A stretch of 64,000 bases of DNA from Caprella mutica (lineage: Eukaryota > Arthropoda > Malacostraca > Amphipoda > Caprellidae). The translations under genes were made by a program, and so were the position numbers. Of the stretch, positions 49,701-60,740 are shown one piece after another; the first letter of the stretch is position 1, and every line of letters begins with the position of its first letter. The notes under the pieces were generated by a model that saw only the letters and a list, made by a program, of their open reading frames with translations, was not told where the DNA came from and searched no databases. The stretch is from the NCBI GenBank assembly GCA_947561585.1, contig CANNZV010000341.1, positions 62,001 through 126,000 on the forward strand, written 5' to 3'.

Positions 49701-50335
49701 ACGCTATTTTTTTTTTTACGAAATTCGAACGGGTTTTTGAATTATTTGAATTTTAAGTTTTAATGGAATAGATAGGGATTTAATTCAAATTGGCAAATAC
49801 ATGGTAACATACGAAATAAATTAAAAAATAAAATTTGCATTAATCGAATCGAAAAAATATCTACAATATGTAAAAATGGTCTACAAAAAAGACTGCGTTG
49901 ACTGTTTTTTGAAATTCGAATTATTTTTCAAGATATGACGAAAATTAGAAAATGAAAAATAAAATTCTACGCTGGTTATCATTTTTCCTCACGAAAATAA
50001 ATGACTTATTTTGCACGATTGAAAATATAATAATTAATTTTAATATTGATATTGATGGGTTGGAATATGAATAATTATTCGAAATAAATGATATTTAAAA
50101 TATATTTAATCAAATAGTAACGAATTTTACATAATTGTGTTAATTAATTTAAATGAATGGAATATCAGCTGCTACCTATATAGGTATATGATGATTTTAT
50201 TTCTTTTATTTCAATCATTGAACTGATCGATATAGCTACATATTTTATTTTGTAATATGATTATTAATTAGGGTTTATTAATGCTTCTAATTTATAGTTT
50301 ATTATACAGCTATATTATTTTATATATAAGATGTT
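49701..50335 (-). mobile_element. repeat family R1, copy 3, second part
   Basis: This is the continuation of the inverted R1 copy (ACGAAATTCGAACGGGTTTT onward). The CTAGTGGTTACCC end is missing, so the copy is truncated there. Confidence 0.7.
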
Positions 50336-50966
50336 TGGCTGCAATGAGGACATGTAAACATGGATGAGCACCGATTTTATGCCAGTTATTCATAAATAGT
50401 TTGTACTACTCTCACGAAAAAAATATTATTAAATATTTACCTAGGAATTCAGTAATTATTAAAAAATTATAATTTTATGGAGCACTTCCCATATTACTCT
50501 TTTAACTGTGATATCAATGAGACTGATGTTTCTTATCATTTGCTGCAAATCCCAAGAAATTTAGTTGCAATAATTTAATTTGATATCTTTTTAAAGTTTT
50601 TTATAATCAAAACTCTACAATAGTCATTTTAATAACGACTCGCCAATTTTCAGTCCAATTGAATAATCTACACCTTTTGTTTGGTACAACCTCCGCTGAG
50701 ACGCTTTAATTATCATTAAAGTGTACAGGTAAGCTTGTACAATGGACAGTACATTTACCAGAAATGGAGGTCGCTATAGGAATTTAATGGTCGCTATACG
50801 AGCTGAGAATTTATTTCAGTTGCAGATTTAATTTTTGTAAGTTTTCCATAACAGCATTTCGAGAACCGTTAATGAAAGTAAACAATTTCAGATGATTATT
50901 AAAGGAAAATTTAAATGACAATCTTATAATATTTATATTATTTACTTGTTCGTTATACGGTTTAAG
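50336..50966. other. unannotated
   Basis: I see nothing recognisable in this stretch. Confidence 0.3.
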
Positions 50967-51230
50967 CCCGCTTCACACTTGCATTTTTAACATCGTGAGA
51001 GAAAATGAAAAATTGAATGGGATTTTTACTTCAAGTATAAAAAAAACGCACTTATGAATTAGATGTATTGGGGGGAGTGCCGACCCCCGAACCCACATGC
51101 TAGGTAATTGAACAATCACGAAGTGTGTAGTACAACAAACTACTAGATACAGCAAACTACATAACGGTCATTTATATTGAGAGGTCATTTATAATCAGGA
51201 GACCGAAATTTCCGGCCACCGATTAATTCA
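50967..51230 (+). repeat. dispersed repeat R3, copy 3
   Basis: The left part (CACTTGCATTTTTAACATCG) resembles the centre of the foldback MITE near 10485. The right part mirrors 36994-37200 (GTGCCGACCCCCGAA, TAGTACAACAAAC, GAAATTTCCGGCCACC). Confidence 0.6.
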
Positions 51231-51354
51231 TAAACTACAATAAATATCAATATTAATAATCAGATTAGGTTATTAGAAGCAATTGGTTCGGAAATTAGCC
51301 TTTATAACAGAAGAAATTTAACAGTCACTATATAATACAAACAGGATAGGTTTG

Positions 51355-51951
51355 TATTAAATATGTTATTTATTTGCGTGAGGAAAAATGATGACCAGCG
51401 TAGAATTTTATTTTTCATTTTCTAAATTTCGTTTTATCTCAAAAAGTACTTCAAATTTTGTAGACCATTTTTCCATATTGTAAATATTTTTTCGATTCGA
51501 TTAATACAAATTTTATTTTTTCATTTATATCGTAAGTTACCACGTATTTCCAGATTTGAATTAAATCCCTATGTATTCCATTAAAACTTAAAATTCGAAT
51601 AATTCAAAAACCCGTTCGAATTTCGAAAAACAAATCAATAGCGTTCTGTAGGACTATAGGCCGGAGATTTTCCAGAAAATTTCAGCTCATTCTGTTGAAT
51701 AGTCTTTTAAAATATCCTGGAAAGTATGTTGAATTAATTCCTATGTATCCCATTATAAATCAAGTGTTAATAATTCGAAAACCCATTTGAATTTCGAAAA
51801 ATCCTTTTAACTCGTTGAATTCGATACGACTTTCTAAAAAGTTGTAAATTTTAAAGTCTCTACGTCTAACCGTTTGTGAGTAATATTGCTCCAAGTAACA
51901 CACATACATCATACACACATACAGACAGATGTAGCGTATTATATATAGATT
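51355..51951 (+). mobile_element. repeat family R1, copy 4 (5'-truncated)
   Basis: It begins inside R1 and ends with the canonical TTGCTCCAAGTAACACAC, CA-rich and GTAGCGTATTATATATAGA end. That end abuts the inverted-arm element. Confidence 0.7.
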
Positions 51952-52639
51952 GTAAATTAAAAGTTTAAAATGTGAGATGAAATTTACATATATATGTATG
52001 AATCAATTTAATATAACTTTAACATATTGTACTATAACAAGTTTTATTTAACTAATGTTAAATAGCCACGAAATTGAAAATAAAATGAATTCGAATTTAC
52101 TAAAAATAATTACAGAACACCTTATAAATTTAACTGTAATAAATCTTTGCAGTGGTTTAGTCTTAAAAAAACTATATAGTTTGCCATTTTTAAAATATTG
52201 TAACTAATTTTTTTAACTGGTGTTTGCGATTCACTTACGGCTTCCTTCACTTCGTGCTTCGTTACGAACTATAAATTATATTAATAAGTTAATATGTTTT
52301 CAATCATAGTTTTCAGTCTTGCGTTTAGTATTTAACATTTTTTTAATTATGCAGTCTTTTCCACGTGAATTTTATATTATCGACACCATTGTGAAAGGGA
52401 TATGACAATAGCTGTCCTAATTGAGCAAACTTCAGGAATCAACTGATTATAAATGAAACGCTTCATCCAACTTTTTCAAGTCGTATAACAAACAGAAATT
52501 TGTAGAACCACTGACACCTTCTATTGTTACTTACCTACAGTTATCATGAATACCATTTATATTAACTGTTAAATTGCAACGATTATATAGTTTGTTTCTT
52601 AAATTATCGTAAATGTTGAATTATTGTTCTCAGCTAACC

Positions 52640-53235
52640 AAAAGCTGTTTGTCCCACGTCTTAAGACGTCTGATACCCCTCGCTATAGAGGGATTTAAGA
52701 CGTGGGGCAAGACGTGGGACGGGGGACATCAGACGTCTTGCAGACGTCTAACCCTCTTCATTTGCACAGGGGTCCCCCTCTGCAAGACGTCTGATCCCAC
52801 GTCTTGTCCCCCTCTGACAGAGGGGGACATCCACCTGTCCCACGTCTTACCCCACTCCGTTTTCAAGACGTGGGACCCACGTGGGACAGAGTGTGGATGT
52901 CCCTCGCTATAGAGGGATTCAAGACGTGGGACCCACGTGGGACAGAGTGCGGATGTCCCTCGCTATAGAGGGAAGAGGGAAATAAGACGTGGGACCCACG
53001 TGGGACAGAGTGGGTATTCAAGACGTGGGACAGAGTGGGAATATCCCCCTCTACAAGACGTGGGACAGAGTGTGGATGTCCCCCTCTGCAAGACGTGGGA
53101 CAGAGTGCGGATGCCCCCCTCTGCAAGACGTGGGACAGAGTGCGAATGTCCCCCTCTGCAAGACGTGGGACAGAGTGCGGATGTCCCCCTCTGCAAGACG
53201 TGGGACAGAGTGTGGATGTCCCCCTCTGCAAGGGG
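52640..53235. repeat. satellite block 1, 35-bp period (GACGTGGGACAGAGTG)
   Basis: The regular part (about 53028-53235) repeats a 35-bp unit combining AAGACGTGGGACAGAGTG and CGGATGTCCCCCTCTGC about six times. The left part (52640-53020) is less regular and rich in the palindromes AGACGTCT and CTCGCTATAGAGG. Frames on both strands stay open and are not genes. Confidence 0.9.
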
Positions 53236-53319
53236 GACATATCTCTCTTTTGGCTCAAACTACTTCGGTTAATTGGGGTATATAAATATGTATAAGAAAT
53301 AAAAAAAGATCATACTAAT

Positions 53320-53540
53320 TATTATTGCAATTTCTAACCATATTGCATATAGTGTATATGTACATTTGACTGTATATCATTTATTTTAATATTACATATT
53401 GTTATATACAAATTAAATGGAAGAAATGGAGAAAGAATTGTAGTGGTCATCTCGGGAATCGAACTCAGGACTCTAGTGTGATGTACTATTGAAGCCTGCG
53501 TCTCTACCTCTCAGCCATCCTGGACATGGTAGAAGTAGTA
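53320..53540 (-). mobile_element. tRNA-headed SINE-like copy 3
   Basis: On the minus strand, box A TGGCTGAGAGGT and box B GAGTTCGATTCC lie in a tRNA-like head with a long variable-loop-sized insert. The conserved TTTAATTTGTATATAACAA body follows. Copy 2 at 13370-13590 matches it along its whole length, including sequence outside the tRNA part. Confidence 0.7.
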
Positions 53541-53689
53541 TTAAAATGATCTTTATCCAACTTGATTACTTGCGTGCTTCTTAAAATTATTTTAAATAAA
53601 TATAATTTAATATTCTACATTTTGGTATCTTTTATTTTTTAATGTAAATGATAAGAATGTGTATAAAGTTATTTATTAATATTTGTAAT

Positions 53690-54360
53690 GATAATGTTAA
53701 TTATTGTTATTAACTACCTAATTACCTTTAACTGTTAATTAATATTACCTATAGTTACCTTCTGGTAATATCACTACCTTATACCTATCTAGTTACTTAG
53801 TAGAGTTTATTTATAACTACCTAGTAACCTACAAGTGATAACCACCAATCTGTACCTACTGGTGGTTATCACTACTTGCCTATTACATAGTATTTATCAG
53901 TACCTACTTAGTTACCTACATTACTGTTTGTCAATACCTACCTAATTACCTACTGGTGTTTATCAATGCCTACCTAGTTGCCTACATCTGCTTATCAATA
54001 CCTAATTAGTTACCTTCTTGTGTTTAACATTGCCTACCTAGTGGCCTACAACTGTATATAAAAACCAATATAGGTCCTAGTTAAATACTAGCATTCATCA
54101 ATACCTACCTAGTTACCAACAACTGTTTGTCAATGCCTACTTAGTTATCCACTAGTGTTTATCAATGCTTATCTAGTTACCTATAACTGTTTGACAATAC
54201 CTACCTAGATACCTACCAGTACAAATACCTACCTACCTAGTATACCTACTAGGTAGTGTTCATCAATCCGTACCTAACTTACCTACTACCTAGTATTATT
54301 CATCAATGCCTACCTAGATAGTAGATACCTACATCTGTTTATGAATACCTACCTAGTTAT
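53690..54360. repeat. degenerate TACCTACCTAGTTACCTACT array
   Basis: About twenty drifting units mix TACCTACCTAGTTACC with TACTAGTGTTTATCAA at a ~30-35-bp period. A short run of the same array (13760-13850) follows SINE-like copy 2. Confidence 0.8.
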
Positions 54361-54409
54361 GATACGTAAATAAAGCTTGAGATAGATATACCTTTTTGGT
54401 ATAACTTTT

Positions 54410-55150
54410 TCCCGCGTAAAACAGACGAGGGACAGAGAGGGACATCCCGCGTGGGACAGACGTGGGACAGAGAGGGATATCCCGCGTGGGACAGAGAGGG
54501 ACATCCCACATCCCGCGTGGGACAGAGAGGGACATCCCGCGTGGGACAGACGTGGGACAGAGAGGGACATCCCGCGTACTTTTTCCCGCGTAAAACAGAC
54601 GAGGGACAGAGAGGGACATCCCGCGTGGGACAGACGTGGGACAGAGAGGGACATCCCGCGTGGGACAGAGAGGGACATCCCACGTGGGACAGACGTGGGA
54701 CAGAGAGGGATATCCCGCGTGGGACAGAGAGGGACATCCCACGTGGGACAGACGTGGGACAGAGAGGGACATCCCGCGTGGGACAGAGAGGGATATCCCA
54801 CGTGGGACAGACGTGGGACAGAGAGGGACATCCCGCGTGGGACAGAGAGGGACATCCTGCGTGGGACAGAGAGGGACATCCCACGTGGGACAGACGTGGG
54901 ACAGAGAGGGACATCCCGCGTGGGACAGAGAGGGACATCCCGCGTGGGAAAGACGTGGGATGTGAGTGGGATTTAAGACGTGGGACAGACGAGGGACATC
55001 CCGCTTATGTAAGACGTGGGACGTGAGTGGGATTTCAGACGTTGGAAAGACGTGGGAATTCAGACGTCTGCAGACGTCTGAAATCCCCTGTCCCTCTCTG
55101 TCCCTCGCTAGCGAGGGATGTCCCCCTCTGTCCCACGCGGGACAGAGAGG
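54410..55150. repeat. satellite block 2, 35-bp period (GGGACAGAGAGGGACATCCC)
   Basis: A 24-bp word (GGGACAGAGAGGGACATCCC plus GCGT) alternates with an 11-bp word (GGGACAGACGT), forming a 35-bp higher-order unit, with some 24-bp words doubled. The same GACGTGGGACAGA core underlies satellite block 1. Open frames across it are a by-product. Confidence 0.9.
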
Positions 55151-55340
55151 ATATGGTTAGCTGGGTAATTAATTAATTAATTAGTTAGGTTAACCTTAAT
55201 ATGTGAATTCTACAAGACTGTCCGAATAAAAGGAATAACAATTGAATTAAAAGATGTTTGTAATTATTTTCAGTAAATTCAAATTAAATTTATTTTCAAT
55301 TTAGTGGCTATTTAACAATAGTTAAATAAAACTTGTTATA

Positions 55341-56640
55341 CAGGGTGGGGTGTAAGTTTGGAAGCAATTTTTCAAACATTAATATAATTCTTAAAAATAA
55401 GTTCCTAAGTAGGTGATTGGGTTTGAACTAAAGTAGAGACACTACATTATGACGTGACAGTGTTATTTTTTACAAAAATTTAGTCAATTCAAAAATGTCA
55501 GACAAAAGAGAAGCCATTATTGCTCTACACCGTTCAGGGAAGTCAGATTCCGTCATTTCAAAGACTCTCTCAATAGCGAGATCGACTGTTTGGAAGTGTA
55601 TGAAGCGTTTAAATGAGAGAGGAGACTTGACTGATCGTCCAAGAAGTGGTAGACCACGCTCACAACGCACCAAACAACTGATAAAATGTGCCCGAGAGAA
55701 GATCAGGAAGAACCCGAAAAGGTCAATACGATTGTTAGCCAAAACAGCTAATGTGAGTCCCAGAACAATGAGAAGAGTTGTCAAAGAAGACGTAAAGATG
55801 ACCTCTTTCACTCTCCAAAAGAGACAGACTCTGTCAGAAGCTGTAAAGAAAAAGAGATTGGAGAGAAGCAAAGCACTTCTGAGAGAATTGAAGTCTGGCA
55901 CGGCTGGTGAAATTGTTTGGTCTGACGAAAAAATTTTCACAGTGGAAATGGCTCACAACCGGAGGAATGACAGAATAATTGGTAAAAGTGCAAAAGACAT
56001 CCCATACAACCAAAAAACTGTCCACAGAACCATGAAACCTGCTTCAGTAATGCTCTGGGCCGCCGTTTCAGAAACTTGGATATAATCTCCTTGAATTTTT
56101 GTGGAACAAGGCGCCAAAATCAATGCTAAATGTTATATTGAGAATATTTTGACGCCAATGTTGGAGTCAGCTAAGGATCACTTCGGTATTGACACTCTAT
56201 GGACATTTCAGCAAGACGGCGCGACTTCACATACTGCAAATGTCACTCAAAACTGGTGCCATGACCATCTTCCACGGTTTTGGTCCAAAGAAATGTGGCC
56301 TCCCTGCTCCCCAGATGTTAATCCTATGGACTTTTCGGTATGGTCCATTCTTGAATCAAAGGCCTGTGGTAAATTCCATTGCAGTGTGGATGATTTCAAG
56401 CGTTCGCTCCAGGGATCTTGGAAGGAAATTTCACAAGAACAGTTGCGTGCCGCAGTAGGAGGAGTTCGGAGGAGATTTGAGGCTGTTATTAAAAACAAGG
56501 GGGGACATTTTGAATAAATTTATGATTTTTGAATTTTTAAAACCCTTATGTAATAATACATAACTGTAAATTATTAAATATATTTTTCGTTGGATTATAA
56601 TATGCACTTTCATTTGCTTCCAAACTTACGCCCCACCCTG
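55341..56640 (+). mobile_element. nearly complete DD37D mariner, 1300 bp
   Basis: The terminal inverted repeats are CAGGGTGGGGTGTAAGTTTG (55341) and the inverse of CAGGGTGGGGCGTAAGTTTG (ending 56640). TA is duplicated on both sides (55339-55340, 56641-56642). The unfilled site is preserved in the inverted arm near 52033. Confidence 0.9.
55495..56517 (+). pseudogene. mariner transposase with two in-frame stops
   Basis: The frame of 340 codons runs without indel from ATG to TAA. It has a paired helix-turn-helix N-terminus (REAIIALHRSGKS, GDLTDRPRSGRPRS) and three catalytic positions: Asp in WSDEKIF, Asp in QQDGATSHTA and Asp in NPMDF. There are 37 residues between the second and third (DD37D). 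Two premature stops (TAA 56083, TGA 56092) lie just before FVEQGAK, so the copy is inactive although everything else looks complete. It was therefore inserted quite recently. Confidence 0.9.
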
Positions 56641-56746
56641 TAGTACAATATGTTAAAGTTATATTAAATTGATTCATATTTATGTAAATTGCATCTCACA
56701 TTTTAAACTACATTTTGAACTTTTAATTTACAATTTATCAATTTAA

Positions 56747-56872
56747 AAATAGAAATATATAATCCACGGGGAACATTCTGCCGGGCAAAAATCCGCCTGG
56801 CAAAATTCCACCCAGGCAAAATTCCACCGGACAATTTTCCGCCGGGCAAAAATCCGCCTGGCAAAAGTCCTA
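56747..56872 (-). repeat. ~17-bp array (GGAATTTTGCCAGG type), copy 2
   Basis: On the minus strand there are about seven units, then the same AATGTTCCCCGTGGATTATA boundary as at 39085. Both arrays end in TATTTCTATTTTTA. Confidence 0.75.
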
Positions 56873-58769
56873 GAACCATTAATCACACAATTTTATCCAA
56901 ATGTAATCTAAAGTTACATATTATTTTACTTCATCTAACCTACATATTTATCAACTTATCTCATGGAGGTATTTTTGATGAAACTAAAACATGAAATAAA
57001 AGATTGAAGAGCAGGTATTTAAAAACAGTGTATGTTCCTAGTGAAATGAAAAAGTTTAAAATATAAGTCCTATAGCCTAGAAAGGAGCCTAAAAAAGAAT
57101 GAACATGAAAAATGATAACGTATTTTCTATGCATTAAAAAGAGGAGATTACATATTAAGAAGCAACAGAACAAAAAAAAAATTGAATAGAAAGAAAAGGG
57201 GATAATAACTGTCTTATCTATTGATTATTGAAAGTGGAAAGGCAGTTTGCATGGAATTTAAATTTGGTTTTAATTTATGAATATATAATGATTCTAAAAT
57301 GCGTAATTCTATTGATTTATTGCATTGGTTGATGATCGTAAACTGGTCCAGTGAGATGGGAGAGCCAAATATGTTAATAACTATCAAATAAGGCAAAATT
57401 AGTCGTCAACATTTGAGTGTAAACTGTGTAGCTTATATACTGCATGAATAATAAACTGTTAAAGGTCCTCTCCAGGCTCCGGGAAAAAAAATGAGTTTAT
57501 TACATAATATTATAGAACTAAGGTTTACGATCATTATTCCGCTAACCGCATACAATTCGGTTCAGTATATATTTTATTATTTGCTTTTGAAGTTTTTCAA
57601 TACTCTGTGAGCAACAATTAAGCAAATCTCCAACCTGACGCTGAAAAAGAAGATTGTACACTCTTTGTTTTGATTTCAAATTTAGATTTTTAAACAAAAA
57701 ATGCGTTTTTGGCCTTCCTTCAAGATATTAATTGTTTCTAAAAGTATAAAAACGTTTCTATAATATGTTTATCCAAATTTAAACCTTTAAACGAATAATA
57801 AATTTATTTATTAAACCAAATACCTAGTTGACGATCAAAACAAATGGTGTACATTCTTCTTCTTCAGACTGAAAATTAGAAAGTCGGAAGTAAAGTAGTT
57901 TTTGTAGAGTTTGGATTATAAAAATCTTTAAAAGCATATAAAATTAAAAATATGCTATCAAATTTTATGAGGTTTGCAGTAAAATGATAAGAATCATTAG
58001 CCTCGTTGATTTAAACAATAAAAAAATTTGCTTGGAGGGGACTCTTAAAGCAGTTTTTTGATAATTCAACAGGGGAAAAAATTATAAGTAAAAGTTTAAT
58101 TTCAGGGTTGGATATAACAAGGTTCATAGACTATAACAGGTTAGACGAATTGAATAATACAACAACTTCAAAGTGTTACTATGAACTGCATCCACCAAGT
58201 CTTCAGACAATTTTAAAAATTAATTAATATTTTTTATAAAAGTGCTATCAAAATAATTCTCTTACATGCTAATTAGCTATTAGATATCAAATTTTTGAAT
58301 AAAATATACTTTTTTAACTTCAGAAAACCTAGTCATAATTTAACAAAGGTTAATTTTCATTTTCTAAATCATCTCTGAAATTTAAAAGTTTATTTTATTA
58401 AAAAATAAATAATAACTGATTAGGTAATACTTTGAAGAACTATTTTGATCAATCCCTACGAAAAATAAATAATTTTTAAAGTTAAAGTACCTATACACTG
58501 TATAGGAACCGACCTATTAATTTTGTACACAGTAATCAGTACCTAGGTACCTACAGGCTATAAAAATGAGTAAAATTAGTAACCTATATAATTGTTATAG
58601 CATTGCAGTGTCATGAAACTTATGTTACAAATAATTCACATTTTATATTATTTATTTTTTATGTTATTATTATATTATGTGTGTTATAATTTTAAGAACA
58701 GTAATAAAAGCTGATGAAAATGTTAACCAGTGCCCCATCATATTTAAACTCACAAGGTGTTTGTAGCAT
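56873..58769. other. unannotated AT-rich stretch
   Basis: No gene is recognised. ACAAGGTTCATAGACTATAA near 58119 has an inverted partner near 59585, so 58110-59610 may be one element enclosing the satellite that follows. Confidence 0.3.
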
Positions 58770-59535
58770 CCTGGCATTCGGGTTTTTATCCATTAACAAG
58801 CGAAAAAATGATAATACTGAAATATTTTCAAACCACTCGATAGATTATTAAATTTAGAAGAGTTCTAGCTATGGACCCACATTGTTAAATTTATAGTCTA
58901 ATAGATATTCAAAACGAAACACTGTAGTTGTTTTTTTTTCAAAGAGTGTAGCACACTAATTTTCGGAGTTCATTGCGGTTAGTTTATTATCAATTTGCAA
59001 GCGAAACAATAATAATATTGGAATATTTTTATACCATTCGATAGATTATTAAATTTAAAAGAGTTCTGGCTTATGACCCACTATGATTTAATGTATAGTT
59101 TAAGAGATATTCATGACGAAACTTCTTTCCATACACTGTTGCACACTAATCACCGGAGTAAATGGTCTTTAGTCTTTCATCCATTTTTCCGCGGAAACAC
59201 TATTATATTATTATAATTTGATATCAACTGATAGATTATTAAATTTAAAAGAATTCGGAGTACGGAACTAGTATCGAAAAATGGATGGTTTAAGAGATAT
59301 TTAAGACGAAAGTCCTTTCCATACACTGTTGCCCACTAATTCTCGGAGTGAATGGTCTTTAGTTGTTTATCTATTTTCCCGCGGAAACACATTTATATTA
59401 TTATAGTTTTATATATTCTTATAGATTATTAAATTTAAATGAATTCTGAGAACGGAACCAGTATCAAAAAATGTATGGTTTAAGAGAAAACTCCATATAT
59501 CTCACTGTTTCACAACTCATTTTTCAAAAACTGCC
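58770..59535. repeat. satellite-like tandem repeat, ~190-bp period, 4 units
   Basis: The phrase GATAGATTATTAAATTTA recurs about every 190 bp (about 58841, 59040, 59230, 59423). CCGCGGAAACAC and GTTTAAGAGATATT recur at matching offsets. The units are clearly diverged from one another. Confidence 0.75.
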
Positions 59536-59814
59536 AATTGATCTCATCGTACCTCTGGCATTTTTTTTTCAGACTGGTTAACCTGTTATAGTCCATGAAC
59601 CTTGGCATATAAGTATAAGACATCTTTGAAAAACTGTTCTATATGATCTTCTTCGCTGTGCAAACAAAAAAGAAGTTAAAAATCAATTTCTCAACAATCA
59701 TCACTCTGTTACAGATCTTTAACTCACCGGTAAACAGTGATAAATTGATAAATAACAGGACTTGTAAATGCCATGGAATTCCCTCCTTACTGACATTGAA
59801 AAAGGTAAAATTTA

Positions 59815-59992
59815 AGCTTTTAACCAGACGGGAAAATCTGTCAGTTTCATCGCAAAAGAGCTATCAAGGTCTCGTACTTTTGAGAGTAATTTTTTGAATA
59901 ATATGGAGCTAAAAAACGTCCGGGTCGTCTACCAAAAATGACCAACGCTGCCAACCGTCGATTTTTTCGTGCGGCTTCAAGGGTCCAGTAAC
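59815..59992 (+). pseudogene. Tc1-type transposase N-terminal fragment
   Basis: The frame reads GKSVSFIAKELSRSRT, then after a one-base shift near 59915 KRPGRLPKMTNAANRRFF. This is the helix-turn-helix plus GRPPK hinge of a Tc1-like transposase. The catalytic domain is absent. Confidence 0.7.
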
Positions 59993-59999
59993 CATTACA

Positions 60000-60300
60000 A
60001 TGACCAACGCAACGTTGACCCAATTCAGAATGAAACTCTGGGCCAAGGCTGTCATGCCGGTCTCGGTGTATTGGACCAGCAAAGGCCCGACGTTGGCTCA
60101 CCTTACGGATGTCCATCGGCCCAGAACAGTATAACCACCCAGTAAACAATACAATGTTGGGTCAGCGTTGGTCCAATTCAGAACGAAACTCTGGGCCAAC
60201 GCTCGCTGTCATGCCAGTCTCGGTGTATTGGGCCAGAAAAGGCTCGACTTTAGCCCATTTCACGGATGTCCATTGGCCCAGAACAGTATAACCACGTATA
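60000..60300. repeat. two ~155-bp tandem units rich in CCAACGTTGG words
   Basis: Two units share ATTCAGAA[C/T]GAAACTCTGGGCCAA, GTCTCGGTGTATTGG and GGATGTCCAT[C/T]GGCCCAG. It resembles repeats with GGCCCAACGTTGG words common in invertebrate genomes. No genes are present. Confidence 0.65.
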
Positions 60301-60544
60301 AACCACTATTTGGTACCGGCAATACTTAGAGTTGTCGATGTAGTGCTAGAGTTGCATTGGGCTAGTGCAAATCCGACGCTTTGTCAACTCACTGGCCCAG
60401 TTCTGGCAAATGACTTATAAATGTTTCATGAATAACTTATAAACGTCTTATTAATGAATTGTTAACTTGTTATTAATACATAATGTTGCCGATGTCATGC
60501 AGGTCTACGGCCAGTGCTATTTTATGTATATAAGATGAGTATTA

Positions 60545-60578
60545 CCAATGCCCTCTGTAATATTACAGAGGGCATTGG
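60545..60578. repeat. 34-bp perfect palindrome
   Basis: CCAATGCCCTCTGTAAT is followed directly by its reverse complement, with no spacer. It could extrude as a cruciform or be a fused pair of element ends. Confidence 0.85.
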
Positions 60579-60740
60579 GTTACGCTATACAGAGCACGTG
60601 ATGACAAAGTTACATCTCACAATGTAGTAACCATCCTATAAATTCATCTTATATATCCAATTCAAGGGAAATCATTTTCAGCAGTTACTGATTCAAACTG
60701 AAATCTATATTATTTTACCCAATCTAATTTAACCAAATAA

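Larger units (their letters stand above)
51955..56745. mobile_element. large inverted-arm element packed with satellites and a mariner
   Basis: The left arm (51955-52125) and right arm (55265-55340 plus 56641-56745) are inverse copies, for example ATTGTAAATTAAAAGTTTAA against its complement. The right arm is split exactly at TA by the mariner at 55341-56640, while the left arm is the unsplit form. Between the arms are two 35-bp-period satellites, a SINE-like copy and an AT-rich degenerate array. No gene for its own movement is visible. Confidence 0.6.

Noticed and set aside
52863..55160. Multiple open frames of 60-193 codons on both strands
   Set aside because: They follow the 35-bp-period satellites and change frame with array rearrangements.
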